DNA from: Marisa cornuarietis
Lineage: Eukaryota; Mollusca; Gastropoda; Architaenioglossa; Ampullariidae
DNA length: 64,000 nucleotides
Direction: 5' to 3'
Assembly: GCA_004794655.1 (NCBI GenBank)
Contig: SMMW01000005.1
Location: 1,302,001-1,366,000 of the forward strand
The translations under genes were made by a program, and so were the position numbers. The notes below the pieces were generated by a model. It was not told the DNA's origin and ran no database searches. It saw only the letters and a program-made list of their open reading frames with translations. Shown here piece after piece: positions 47,982 through 61,390 of the stretch. Position 1 is the stretch's first letter. Every line of letters starts with the position of its first letter.

Positions 47982-49948
47982 GTGAGACATTGCTGACATC
48001 TTTAAAGATTCTCAGTTTACAGATTGCAGTTCCTATGTGTCCACACATAATCACAGTGACCAGAGTCCGAGCATTGATATAACAAGGCAGAACAGTCAAT
48101 ATATAATTCAATATAACAACATCTGGAGATCGATATCGTTAACTTTCAAATAAGATAGAAATTTTTGAATAATCTTTTACTCTCGCTTTTACCCTCTCTC
48201 TTTCTCCACAAGCACCATGCGAAAAATCCTTTGTCCTCAACAACCGGACGTTTCCTTCAAGTCACTCTAAACAAAACAGAGATTGTTCAAGCTTAAGGAA
48301 GTCGATGGCAAATTAAGGCCATGAGTACATCTCCTGACAGCAGATAACTGTGCACAGAGTTGAGCTAAAGAAAGCCTCTTAGTATAAAGTTTTCGGTTCC
48401 CTAAAAATCCATAGGTTACAATGCAGGCTTCATATCAATCCATTTGTAGTGTGAGAATTATTTCTTTCTTCGATCACAAACTTTCAGGAGCAAGTTGCAT
48501 ACCCGCCCCCGCCCCCCCCCCACGCACACACCCACGCACACACACACTCTCTCTCTCTCTCTTGATCGCTCACTTTCTTACCTGCTCCTAGTCACTCATA
48601 ATTAGGCAAACACTTATTCAGCGCTTTCGTATTTATCCTACATCAATGCTACCACAATAAGCGCGGACAATGAACAGGTCAGAATCAGGTCAAAAAAGGA
48701 AAAAGAAAAGGGTGACCAAAGGATCTGAGCAACACCGTGGACTCCTTGGTCTTGACTATTCCAGTCTGTCTTCGCCTCCCTTTACCAAAAGCAACAGATA
48801 CGGGGATGTGTAAGCATAGTGAAGGTGCTGGTGTATGTGTGTGTCTGTGTGTCTGTATTGTCTATTTCTGTCCCTCACTCTCTCTATTTGTGTGTGTGTG
48901 TGTGTGTGTGTGTGTCTTTCAGATTACTCGGCTGTGCAGTCGTTTAAATACGCCCAGAGGCTAAAGTTGCTGATGAACAGTTTCCATACTTTCGGAATGA
49001 GAACGAGGAAGATTGAGCGAATAAATATAGAACATAACTAATACAGCTCCTGCCGCATAGAAATTAATTTCGTTTGCACCACGTTTAAACAAGTATAACT
49101 GCATAGCTTATAACTATTATGTATACGTGTATATCTTTATCTACTTATGGACTTCTATGCATCCATGTCTAAAACTGATATACCTGTCGCTCCATGATGG
49201 AGACAAGTTCAGTCATCTTGCAAATGTGTATTTAATATGTATTTATACATATTTGTTTCATCATCATCATCATCATCATCATCAAGTTTTATCTACCGTA
49301 TACAGTTGGACCTATTATTTTTACATGCATTATTGCCTTACTATGCAATTTCCGCATAGAAGAGTTTTCTAGAAACAGCTTAAATCAACAGCTTATCCAT
49401 GTGACATTCATGACCTTGGGCCAGTTGCACAACACATTTCTATTTAGGCCTTAAATCTTTTTAGATAATTAATTTAATAGACAACACAATTTTAGAATTT
49501 TTAAAACTAAAATTGCTTTAAGTAAGATAAAGTTTTTTGTGTCTGACTTTCCGTCCTGTCAGTAAAATTTTTTGTATGTTCTTGTGCAATGCATCTAAAT
49601 CGCAAAGAACAAATTTTGCTTCTTTAGAAGAGTTTTAAGGTTTAGAAACGTGTCGTGCAACTCAGCCCATCTCTACCAGAAGTCATCGTCATACAAACAA
49701 ACAAGGAAACGGCCACTATCAACGTACGCATTATATTTAAAATATTGCCTTCGGAACAAAAAGTAACACTGGAAGTAAAGATTACGGAGAATTTTATTTA
49801 AACTTCTGCATAATGGAGGAAATAACTCAGGAACTTTCTTCACATTTTCGGGAAATTCATGCGTGCACGCTATAAAACTGTCTTGTGTGTCGCCTTTTCT
49901 TTACTGAGAGCTGAACTTTACGCGGTACGTGTAAACGTTAGGACATTG
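47982..49948. other. No gene recognised
   Basis: CA- and TG-rich tracts at 48520-48546 and 48890-48914, (ATC)n at 49259-49284. A splice-acceptor-like TCTTTCAG at 48916-48923 precedes an open frame starting YSAVQSFKYAQ; no homology evidence. Confidence 0.4.
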
Positions 49949-50016
49949 ATGACAATGTGGAAAGTGGGAGCAGTACAGCTTTTTTCTGCTTTTTCTTTGT
50001 TCTTTCATCGCCACAG
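49949..50016 (+). CDS. Gene F candidate exon 1 with frame problem
   Basis: ATG then MWKVGAVQLF, with a T6 run at 49980-49985. Read as is, the end is FFHRH in phase 2. Beyond the T run the +1 frame reads LLFLCSFIATG, which is what a family signal peptide looks like. Donor GTGAAG. Confidence 0.45.
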
Positions 50017-51826
50017 GTGAAGCAGATATTTTTATTAATTTTTTTTATTTACTTACTTGATTACGGATTTTATTAAATGTCGAATACCAAAGTCTGTTTG
50101 CTGTACAGTTACATTTCATCTGGTTTTCAGCATATGATTGTGAACTGCATATTACATGTTACCTATTACATTTCGTAAATGACTTTACAGATTAGAGCGT
50201 ACAGAGTTTTGCTATGTTATTAGAGAAAAGGGGAAGCTGGAATAGCAAGAAAATGAGCTAGACAGGTTTCTTGGTCAGACTGATTTTTTTTTATTACTAA
50301 TAATGTATGCATTAGAATGAAACACGGGATATTATTAATGTAGCTTCTCTTAAAATGTGCATTTACAGGTGTAAAGCTATCTCCGTGTGGAAATGACGGT
50401 GTAAGAGAAATAACAGCCGGCCAAATAACAAACTTCACCTGCACGGCTTCAGTCAGGACATCAATGAGGTGGAAGTTAAGTGTTCACGACACAGGAGACC
50501 AGAAGTTGCTTGCTCTGTGTGACGGACTCGTCTGTAATATCTGGCTTGTTAACGAAAAAATCTTCAAGGCCAGTTTTATTGATTCCATGCAGACTAGAAT
50601 GGTAGTCGATGCTAGGAACACAAATAAGATATACGACAGCTTGCACAGACTGAATGGAACTCTGTACTGTTACCGTGAAGATGGATTCCACACGTTTGCA
50701 ATCGCCAGATGCCAATTAAACTATATAAGTAAGCATAGAATTATTGAGTTTTTGGAAGATATATCAAAGCAGATGCGTTAAAAAAATTACTATGAAAATG
50801 TTATGATCACATACCATAATCTTAGGCTTTTAGTGGCACTTAGTCTATTCTAAAGGAAACAAAAGTGGAGCATTAGGAAAACAAACATTTTTATACCTAT
50901 TTAACTAAGACCTTTAATCATCGATGCTTTTTATTTAATTTTACTTTAGAAAGTGGAACATTGCAAAAATACATTATCTATATAAATGTAACATAGACCC
51001 TTTACTATCGTTGCATTTTATTTACCTTTACTGTAGTTTATAACTACTTAAGCAAGTTTCAACATCCAGAAAATACCTTCAGAATGGAGCAGAAGAAGTA
51101 GAGATTTTTATATGTCTCCGTTAAAGGAAATCTTACTAGTGGTTGACATGATAGAAATTAGAATGATTTTGAAGTGTTTCTAAGAATTTTTACAATATAC
51201 ATCTCAACAATTGTTTTCTGTTACATTATTAGTATACGCCTTGTTTTATGGAACAGTTCCACCAGAAGATATTTCGTGCAGAGCAGTCAATACATCATGG
51301 TCTGTCAATGTGTCATGTGTCATTGGCAGTGTCTACTCGTCGCGGAGTATATACAAGTGTCACCTTTTACGAATGAAACAAGGGGTATGTAACAGTCAAA
51401 GAACTGTCGGGCAAGAAAACTAATTGAACAAAAACGACTTTAAAATCTTAAATAAATAAGAAAATATTACTAGGAAAATAAAAACAAATATGAAGGGGAG
51501 ATGGGGTGGAGGAACAAATTTCTCCATGTGCATATAATTTTTTTAAAGTTCATACCATTGAAACAAAATTAAATTATTCATGTGTTAGCTGTTAATGATA
51601 TAGAATAAAGAACTATCTGTTTAAAGTTATACGACACACAACACTATTCTCACTGCAGTTATTTCTGTCAATGGTAAAGATATATATATATATATATAAG
51701 AGAGAGAGACTTAATTCAAAATATACCTCTCCCTATCAACTTTTATGTCTACTTTCGACCGTGGTAAGATGTAAGGAGAATCTGATCACATGCTGTGATT
51801 CGGCACCATGATTATCATTTGTTGTG

Positions 51827-51860
<34 letters not shown>

Positions 51861-52781
51861 GTTTTTATTTTTTTCCGAGTTTACCGCATCCGCTAATATT
51901 TTGGGGAATTAATAATATCAGGGTCATTAAATCTCTTTTACTATTTAGCTCCTCCTATCATAATCCTTTTCTTCCCTGTTTTATTGTTTGAGTTCAGTCA
52001 AAGAACGTGACCCTGGAAGCTATCACCATGGTCACGACACCGACTAGTAAGAGAATCACTGAGAGTGAAGTGAAGGTGTCAGGTTCCTGTCAGTTCATCA
52101 CCACACTACCAGCAGAGGAAGGAAACTACAGCTTCTTTGTCTCTGTCTCGCCAGGCGCACAAACCTACTCGACGGCTAGTGCGGAGGAATGGATTTCAGT
52201 TGGTAATTAATTATACTGTTCTCATAAGCGCTGGAATCCATTTTTCATATTTTTATTTTAAAAAATTCTTTCTTTCTCTCTCTCCCCCCAGTCAAAGAAT
52301 CTGTAGCAAAACAAGTCAGCTGGTCTGTCACTTGTGTGTGTGTGTGTGTGTGTGTGGTCAGCGTATGTGCCTTATTCGTCATCTTTCGTCTTAAAATAGC
52401 TTTTAAGGATAATAATGTTCAATCCACTTCAAATGAACTTCGAAAAACTTCAGGAAAAAATTAATATTTTGTTATCTTTAGAGGAGCCTCTAGAACCAGA
52501 AGTCTTCTGTAATCCACATTCCGGATTGTTAGGAGGCAATGATCTCATCTGTACCTGTAACACCAGCAATTTGGGCCAACCCCCAGGGTCTTTAGGATGG
52601 AGCACAGGCAACGACACTAACCTAGGGGTTCCCAACGATAGGAAAACGAAAATCGGTGAACCACTTAAATTGTATTATAAAGAGTTCCGGGCCTTGAAAG
52701 ATGAAGGCAGACCTGTTAGATGTAACATCGTATGGGGAACAACTGTCATCCAAAGGGAGATCAACATTTCTGCTGTGGCTG
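49949..52781 (+). CDS. Gene F: truncated IgSF-like receptor, plus strand
   Basis: Four open exons in family order and phase: E2 (50369-50728, six-Cys domain), E3 (51257-51384), E4 (51998-52202), E5 (52482-52781). A candidate signal-peptide exon (49949-50016) precedes them but ends in phase 2 where exon 2 needs phase 1. Exons 2-5 have no stops and conserved cysteines (LCDGLVC mini-loop, VSCVIGS, SGSCQF). E5 differs from that of B and E: it reads LICTCNTSN, PPGSLGW and PVRCNIV, an Ig-like domain of another subtype. I found no domain 4, transmembrane or tail exon before block D. The gene is therefore either a dead fragment or a secreted two-to-three-domain form ending shortly after E5. It lies head-on to the main cluster genes. 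Confidence 0.55.
50369..50728 (+). CDS. Gene F exon 2, six-cysteine Ig-like domain
   Basis: 360 nt, phase 1-1, acceptor ATTTACAG, donor GTAAGC. NFTCTASVRTSMRWKL, LCDGLVC, LNGTLYCY, RCQLNYI. Confidence 0.75.
51257..51384 (+). CDS. Gene F exon 3
   Basis: 128 nt, phase 1 to 0, acceptor GGAACAG, donor GTATGT. PPEDISCRA, VNVSCVIGSVYSSRSIYKC. Confidence 0.8.
51998..52202 (+). CDS. Gene F exon 4
   Basis: 205 nt, phase 0 to 1, acceptor AGTTCAG, donor GTAATT. RITESEVKVSGSCQF and GNYSFFVSVSPG. Confidence 0.75.
52482..52781 (+). CDS. Gene F exon 5, divergent Ig-like domain
   Basis: 300 nt, phase 1-1, acceptor ATCTTTAG, donor GTAAGG. EVFCNPHSG, DLICTCN, GSLGWSTGND, PVRCNIVW. Not alignable by eye to exon 5 of B or E. 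Confidence 0.7.
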
Positions 52782-55509
52782 GTAAGGGAAAAATTATTCA
52801 TAATCTGAGCTTTTTTTAAACAGAAATCAGTTTTCTTTTAGCGGTTTTCTTCCTGCGTGCCCCACCCCTTTTTGATGTCTTCTTTTCCTTCTTTGTTTAC
52901 TTGGTTTTATATCTGCAAGCCTGCTTATATACCTTCACTGCCTGTCTGTTACGGAATTATTTTCGAAAATATACAGAGGTAGAGAAAAGAAATGATATCA
53001 TATCTCTGTGTCATCATGTGGATTAACCTACTCTTCAACGGGAAAAAAGGAATGGATTTCAGTCGGTAATTTCGCTAATTTACAAGATTTTTTTTCTTTT
53101 TATCTTTTTAGAAAGGTTTACGACACTCCATATTAAAATATCCTAGATTATAATTTTTTATCGAGGGATTTAGATTTACAAATAGGTGCTTTTATATTTA
53201 GTCTATGTTTTCACCTTCTTTTTCATGGAGGGTTCTTCTTACTTTCTTCTCGCTTTATTTTTTCTGTCAGTCTGCTTGTGCTCTGGTAGTTCTGCTGGTC
53301 TGTCTGTCTGCCTACCATTCTTGTAGCTACCAGTTCACACGCTTTGCACTAATGAGCTAACGAGCTAAAATGTATTTATTTACTCATTCCCTTCACTAAA
53401 ACTGTTTCCATCAAACACTGCAAATCAAAAATATGACCACTGAAAATGTCAATAATATATAGATTACTGGATGGTCTTTGCGGCACGTCAGAAACTGAAG
53501 CTATATCATGCAAGCTACTCCCGCCAGAAAAAAACAGGTATCACGCCCAAAGAAAAAATTATCCTTTCGAAGCCGAGATAAGATTTTACGAACCACCCTC
53601 TTTATTGTCATGGTGACAAGTGTCATCGAACGGCTCCGTACAAAAAAGGACGGTTACAGCCTCTTTATAACCTCTCATACAACGGCATCATGATACAAGG
53701 GTAAGTACGTAATAACTTTTAAAAATTTGCATAAATGTGATGTGCACTTACCAAGACTATAATGCATACACAAAGTGACTAGAGTATATGTAAAAATGGT
53801 ATAGAATATAAGGCCTTGGAATCTTGTAAAGATTTGTTTTAGCCTACCCTGCGTTCATTCTCACTACTTTCATTCACCTAAGAAATTATTGTTGAATTCG
53901 ATTCTCAGTTTTAGTTGTTTTCTCATGAATGAGTTTTTTTGTCTCTTTGTGCTTTGCTGTTTATCATCATTAATAGATATTGCCATGTTGTGCTTATTAT
54001 AGAAGTCTTTTGTCTCATTACCTATCGAACTATGAATGTCATTGAGTATGTATTATATAGTAATAATAATACAGTGAATTTATATAGCGCTATACCCCAC
54101 CACCAAAGACTAGCTCAAAGCGCTTAAAAGAGAAAAAATTAAACAGAGAGACAAAATAATAATTCTTGTCTCAAAACAAAGAGTTCATTGTGTTTTCAAT
54201 ATGAACGCCATCAGCAGAGATTCAGTCACTACAGCTCGATCAGTAGTGCCAAAAAAATATCCATTTCTAGGCTTGACTTCTTCTTTGGACGTTAGACGAT
54301 GAATAAACAACACTGGGGCACAGACTCAGGAAAACAGTCCAGAACATTGGCAAGCTAGTGCAACTAAAGGCACAGAACAACAGTGTTCAGTTGGACAAAC
54401 ACGACGACAACCCAAAGGCACTACAAGAAATGAAGAAAACAAACAGGGAGAGCTAGTCCCCTCCAGCCAGTCAGGTGAAGGAACATCACTCTAAAAATAC
54501 GTGACTGGTTGACTATTTTAACTCCTTAAGAGAAATATTTCAGAGTAAAGCAATGTTTGAAGTTACCAACAGTTCTTTCCTTGTTTATTAATTCATTTAC
54601 TCACAGTTCGGTGTGTTTTGTGACATTACCCTGCTCACTTCTGCTGTAGCGATGCATAAGAAAAAATCCTTTGGCATATACCTAAGGTTTCATTTATAAA
54701 ATTCACTCCTTGTGTTGTTAAAGATTCGAAGGCTTTCTATTATATTTTGTTTTGCGTTTACTGCAATAGCTAATGGTGCTAAAGATGACATTTTTGTCAG
54801 AATGAATTCATGTTCTTGATGACGTATATAGGTAGAAAAATTTGTTGAGTGAGTGAGTGAGTGAGTGAATGAGTGAGTGAGTGAGTGATAATGATCTTCC
54901 GAATAAATTATATCCTTCCTGCTTTTTAAGTTTGATTCAAAGTATAATTAGATGTTGTGTGTAAAAAAAAATTATCAACGTCATAAATTATTGATATTTT
55001 AATCACTTAAGGTTGAAGATAAAACTTGTGCCTTCTATTAAAATTTTCAAATGCATCATTCAATGCCGGCGAAAAACCAAGGGACTGAGCATTTAGAACG
55101 GTAATGGTGACACAAAGTACAATGTGCTCCAATATTTACACCTAATAACTAAAACCCATCATAGACAAACATTTGAAAGAGCGTTTTTTTCTAATTTAGG
55201 TGACGTCATGTACAAGATATATAGTTTTTGATTTTTTAATAGGAAATTCAAATAAAAGATAAGAGCTATATGGAACGTAGAGACGCTTTCTTGAAAGTAT
55301 GTAATGAGACAGAAATTACATATTTTCTGAGTGAGTGTGTTAGTGAGTGATAATGATCTTCACTATGAGCCAATTTATTTCCTTCCTGTTTAAAGAAAAA
55401 TAAAAATTGGTTCAAAATGACTGTAATTTTATTTGAAACGCTAGTAAACATGTTTTCAACGCTTGCGCGGCGGGAAAAACCACCTGGAGTTTTCAGACAT
55501 GAACACTCG
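52782..55509. other. No further gene F exon recognised
   Basis: AT-rich. A (TAA)n-linked repeat (TTTATATAGCGCTATACCCC, CTCAAAGCGCTTAAAAG) at 54060-54130 and a (GAGT)n tract at 54845-54888. The frame at 53580-53690 (MVTSVIERL...) has only a vague resemblance to exon 4. Confidence 0.4.
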
Positions 55510-56148
55510 TGACTGTAAAATAAAGAGGCATAACTTTAACAACAGTTGAGTGATTCTCTGCAGCCGTAGCAAATTAACAATTATCTCTATTCATTGTGTG
55601 TGCGTATATGTGTGTGTTTTACTCATTGTGCATGTGAGTTAAAGGCATAGTTTTCAAGTCTGTTATGGAAAAGCTTCCACATACAATTTATTTAAGAAGC
55701 ATTTATTAAAAAGCGTATCAGAATGAACATGCAAAAGAATGACAAAAACTTTCACAGATATTTGAATAAAACTGTTACTCAAGCTGACAAATGTAAGCTT
55801 TGAAGCATAAAAATTATAAAAAAATCTATTTTAATGAGTAACAAATAATAATTTTCAACACAAGCACTTTTACAAATTATGAAAATGTTTGGATTTCTCC
55901 AGTACATTATTTCATTGTAAAAGTTTTTTTTTAACTTTACAATTGCTTATTTTAATCTAAGTTATTGAAGTACTCTTAAATGAGAATAAATCAATATTTC
56001 ACAAAATGTTAGTTCTTCGGAGTGTATTGAATTAATTTTGTCATGCTCTGTGTATTGCGTCTACCTCGTTTTCAAGTACAATGTTTTTAATTTGCTCCGT
56101 CATGAAGAATGAATTTGGGTTTGAATCGCCTTGACTGGGCTGTACTCA

Positions 56149-56240
56149 ATCAAATAAATCAATCAATCCTCTTCGTGCTAGTTGCACATAAGGCCTCAAC
56201 CAGATCCGCCACTGATGTCGATCGGCTGAAACCTGCCTGT
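56149..56240 (-). mobile_element. Retroposon fragment inside the D tail exon
   Basis: 92-bp insertion flanked by direct repeats GCTGTACTCA (56139-56148 and 56241-56250). On the minus strand it contains GGCGGATCTGGTTGAGGCCT and ends in a TTGATTGATT-type tail: the usual layout of a 5'-truncated LINE or SINE copy. It splits the second tyrosine motif. Confidence 0.8.
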
Positions 56241-58689
56241 GCTGTACTCAGTGGGTTCGTACTTCGGGGCTCGCTTCGGCTTCTTGTTGCTAAAGTTGAG
56301 TCATACATAGGCCAGGCCCTCCATCTGTCCTTATCCACTGAGCTACCAGGAGTCGGGGTGGGTTGGGGTGCAGTCCACCATCCGTAACCCAAGACTCAAA
56401 CAGTCAAGGGCAATGGAACTGATTTAGTCATTTGATCAAATTACCTTCAGTATTCAAAATCCATTTTTCTACTTTCGGCTGATTTGAATAAAACAATAGA
56501 CACATTATTAAAAGAATTGCAAACTTAAGCTTTTATAGAAAATGAAAATAGTCATTTTGACTCGGTCTAGTATGTGCTAGCCATTCACAGCACAAAAACA
56601 AATTTTATTGAGATTTAGAAAGACACGTTTCAACATAATAATAGCGTAGTAAAAGAATTGTTAAATTATGTTCAGATTTATCTGAAATTTTGCCGTTGAA
56701 AGACACAAACCATACTTCTGGTGTCCGTTGCTTTGAGCTGAATTGCAATAACTTTCTTTTAAAGTCAAATGGATGACAAATATAATCTGCATCTAACAGA
56801 ATCAAACGAAAAGCAACTTGACTTAGATTTCAAGATATAAAAGACAGAAAACGTGAACAAAATATTTTGACCTGAATTTGTAAAAATACTCTTTGGTATT
56901 ATCCGCAAACCATGAATAGTAACACCAAAGGAAAAGGTTATCTGACCAGTTATTTTATATCTACTATTTTAAATTTAATAATCGTTTATTTGCATACAAA
57001 ATAAATATATTTTCTTACTTTATAGGAAATACACGAAATTATAGGTGTTTACGTAGGAAAACTGCCAAAGATGATCAATTACTACATTTTTCAGCCAGAT
57101 TGGTAGTGTAACAAAATCTGTTATCATCTTTTACTTTAACAAGTTCCTAAACACAATTTCAAGCAAGAAAGAAGAGAAAAAATAATAAAATAAATTACAT
57201 GAATGTTCAAGAAGTTCCTATTTCTGGTAAAGCAATAGTTCTTTTCAAAAGTGGAACGCAGCACACGTTTTATTTTCGGCTATGCTGTTACACATTTAAT
57301 ACTTAAGAGTTCTGAGGTTTTATTCTGTATTGAAGTACACTTTGTATCTTTGCCTGCTTAAAGTTTTACACAGCATCATTACAGTATCACATGCTAAACT
57401 ACATGTAAAATCTTTCCTGTGTAAATTTATATCATAATTAAAAAGCGTAAACTTCATAGTACTAATTGCCCTCTGGGATAAACAAAGGGGTATCTTTTAT
57501 GTTATAGGTTTACTAGTCCTCATGAAATAAGCAAACTTTTATTTATTTGCTACAAAAACAAAAGTGTCGTTTACTTTGAGAAGTTACCGGCGATCACAAA
57601 CGATTAGAAGAAGAAAACCAAAGTTTGACTTACGACCAGTTGTCGTCTCATAATTGACGATTAGGATGAATAATTCCATTACGTTTGTCTTGTCGCTCCA
57701 GCACTTATCTCCAGCAGAACTGACAAAGGACTCATCCTCTGACTAGAAACTTTCAACTTGAGATTCAGAATCCAGCGTCTTTACAAAATAAAGAACCGCT
57801 CAACACCCACGTTTACGCGCAGCGATCACAAAAGAGAAGAATCTTCCTCTACGTTTTTCATAAATGCTTTCAATTTCTTTTTTACTTGAGTACAATTAAA
57901 TAAAATTGTTACATTTGTAAGACCACAGAATTGATAAAACAAATGTTACCCTAAATCTTTAAAATAAACCGAGTAGAATTTAACAGTAAGCGGGGATGAG
58001 AGAAATTTTTATTAAATCAAAAGGCAAGAACCGTGCAAAGTTTTAAAGTTTTAAGTCTGCCAGGCCTTTTTTGTTACAATATTGCAAAACAATCAAATAC
58101 AAACACATTCGCGATAAACTCACTGCATTTTTAACGGGCGACTCAATTTGGCTCAGGTAGAAAACAACTTTGACTACTGTGTACACCTCCGGTAAACTCT
58201 GTCAGCAAGACTAAGACATAAACTTAAGCTAAGACTTTTGTGTAAGGAAAAATAATAAAAAGTCACAGTTTTGCTACCTAGTAAACGTGTGTTTTATACA
58301 AAAACACTGTCTCAAAACGAAATCTTTAAGTCTGTACTTTTGTCGCAGGAGCTCGTCAGAGCTCGTGACTTCTGCACATAAAAAAGGACGATGACAAGAG
58401 CAGAACCAGCTAGTGCTTCTGGTGCTACAGAAATACATTTTGATGACTTCGAATGGAAATGAAATCCTCTAACACTATTTTAATGTGTTAGGCAAAACTT
58501 TTCCACAATGAACTAGTTATTTAGACAACTGTTAGATTCCTTAATCATCCGAATGGATTAGTAAAATCAGGGAAGAAACATCTCTGCATATAAAAAGAAA
58601 TAATAAGTATGGGTCTTAAATCCAGACATTTTCAGGAACTAACACGAGTTTTGATGGAAATTAGGTCTGTGTGTAAAGTGAAAGGGTCC

Positions 58690-58785
58690 CATAGCCAATG
58701 TAGTTCACCGAGTCTAGGGCACGGTATGTGAGATCCCAGCCCTCTCCTTCCGCCGGTTTTACCTCCCCTGATAAATCTCTTGACG
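58690..58785 (-). mobile_element. Truncated SINE fused to the D exon 7 relic
   Basis: Same body as 9255-9440 in block B (GATTTATCAGGGGAGGTAAA on the minus strand), joined directly to the transmembrane coding remnant by a deletion. Confidence 0.7.
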
Positions 58786-60497
58786 ATGAAACCAGCTGCT
58801 AAGATGACAAAAGCGACAGCATAGTTACTCTCTTGGACCTTTGCAACATGAGCTGTTTGACAAAGGAGGAATTTATGTTCGAACTACTCTGTTAATATTT
58901 GAATTGGTATAGCCAAAGTATATTTTTGGGCAGTACTTTTGAATAAGGCACTTCTATAAATTTAGAGAAGAGAGCAGTAACCTTTTTTGTAACTTTATTA
59001 AGCTAACTGGGCAAATTTTTATTGTGCCAGAGAATAATGAGAAAAACAACTTGAAACCCGTCACAAAATCCTTGAAAATGGGCTCGTTTGGCACAATATA
59101 CAGTTTACATGTGTGTACAAAGTACATTGTTTCCATGTTAGACGACACTTTTTTTCTTGTAAGCGTACTTAAGAAGAACTGACTTAGTGAAGACTTTGTA
59201 ACGGCTCAACAACAGTGTAGTTTATATTGCCAACTTCATTGATGACCTGAATCTTGTACTTGTCATTCCTTAAATGGGATGGAAAGCTCAAGATGGCCAA
59301 ACTACACTTGTACAGGGAACAGCGCCGTTAGAATACTTCACAGGGGAAGTTAGTCATCGAACCTTCAATCTTCTCCTACGCAGCTTCACTGCTGCTTACA
59401 AATGACCCAATTAACACAGGTTACGCTAATGTGGGGCAGGGAAGGCGATGACATCAAAGGTTATCACCGCGTGATTGCTTTTATAATTGCGTCAAGATGG
59501 TTGAAGAAAACGTTTCTACGAGTGCCTGTTACAGATAGAGCGCGCACGCGCGCGCCCACACGAACGTATATATATATATATATTCACGCACTTTTTCAGA
59601 ACCATTGTAAAATTCATGCGGACCAAGTTAAAGTAACTATTCATTTATGAAATACGACTATGCTAAAAACCTGTATATAGCAAAACATGTAGATGCAATT
59701 ATGGGCATTTTATAGAATATAAAAAGAATAAGGGCAATGAAAAAAGTGTAACCATAACACTAAAGGCTGGGAACAGGAAATAACCAAACGAAATCGCGAA
59801 GTTTCTTTGTAAAAAGATCTTTCTCTTCAGTCATTGATATCACAGCTGACGTAAAGGTTGACAGATGTCGCCTTGTTTCACAGCGAGCGATGAACGTCTA
59901 GTTCAAAAGAGTCGACTCTTTCCAAACAACAGAGTCGTTATCGGGGTTATAAACGTACATCTATGATGGAGTCTGGTCATGGGATATGCACACAAAGCGC
60001 ACATGATCGCCTTCCATTACCGTTGTATTTTTCTTCCCACGATTTATTAAGAAACACGCTGTGTAGACGACGTCTGCAATACAGTTGACAAACATAAGAA
60101 TAGAAATGCTTCAAGCACTGAAGTGATCCTTAAAGCTCTGTCTGTTGTCAGAGTTCCGAGCAGAAAATTGTTAGTCTTATTCTTTTTATCCAAGGAAATA
60201 CGAGTTGTGATACAAGGCAAATCTTGAAAGATTGAGGGACAAACAAAATAGACGTGGACTCAAATAAACCTCCAAAAAACATAATGCATGTAATCGCGCG
60301 TGTGAGCATAACGAATAATTTGCATGCATGATCCATGTAAAAACTCAAATTACAGATGCAGTCACACCTTCCATCTATGGGCATCTGTTTTATTACTAGA
60401 TGTTTAGAGGACTATTACACAAAATAAAAAGTAAACTAAACATGGTTTTCACGCATTAAGATTTATTTACGTTTAAGGCAATAATCTGTTTTCATAC

Positions 60498-60678
60498 CTT
60501 TAAGCTTTACCGAGTAGTTCCGTCCTCCTGGGGAGACAGCAACAAAAATATCATAGCATTCTTCCTCTGGTGAAATTGTTGTGTTAAACTGACAGGAACC
60601 TGACACCTTTACTTCACTCTTTGTCATCCTCTCGCTGGTCGGTGATGTCTCCATGTCCACTGTTTCCAGGCTTTCGTT
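60498..60678 (-). CDS. Gene D exon 4 (open)
   Basis: 181 nt, as in B; SEVKVSGSCQFNTTISP and GGRNYSVKL, donor GTATGA. Confidence 0.7.
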
Positions 60679-61390
60679 CTTTAATTGGTAAAACAAAGAT
60701 GTACGTGGATAATTCACGAATGTTCACCAGATTTTGTTTCATAAAATAAAAATAAAGTCGAATAAAGCTGTTTAACCGATAAGACAAGTTGCTTGTGGAT
60801 TATTAGAGAATTTTTGCAATGTTAAACGTCAAATAAAGGTGTCGGCCTTTAATTTCTGGCATTTAGTATTACAAAAATCACCTTTACGTGATATTAATGA
60901 TCCTTAAGATTGTTATGAAAGTGTAAATAGGAAATACTTCTGCTGGTCATCATTTTACTTTAGGCGTGCGCTTGCAGACAAAAAAATCGTCCTCAATTAT
61001 TAAGGGGGAAATTTCACAAATGCGCGTTATAAAACCACAAAATTTCCTGGAGAAATCTAAGGGAGTATTTTATGTGTTTCAACCAAAAAACAAACGAAGC
61101 AAAAATGTTTGCTTTAGCGTAGGTGAAGGTGCGCTCTACATTTAGGCTCCACTCCGATTATGACTTTTGACATTACAAGAATAACTATAAATACATCTGG
61201 CAGCATTATTTAATAAATGAAAGTATTGTTACAGAATTTCACAATAGGCCTTATTTCTATATGACTTGTTTGAAAATTGTTGGCACTTTAAATAAAGGAA
61301 ACAAATGTCTATTTCATTTTAAACTACGACGTATCGAAACAGCTAAATAGTGTTAGGATCAGTCAATTCTTTCTAAAAGATGTTTTTTAC

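Noticed and set aside
48916..49041. Acceptor-like TCTTTCAG followed by YSAVQSFKYAQ frame
   Set aside because: Slight similarity to the EYSTVKAVQ tail end only; the pyrimidine tract is a TG microsatellite and nothing links it to receptor exons.
53508..53693. Frame with MVTSVIERL and GYSLFITS, reminiscent of exon 4
   Set aside because: Similarity too short, no conserved GSCQF core or splice borders.
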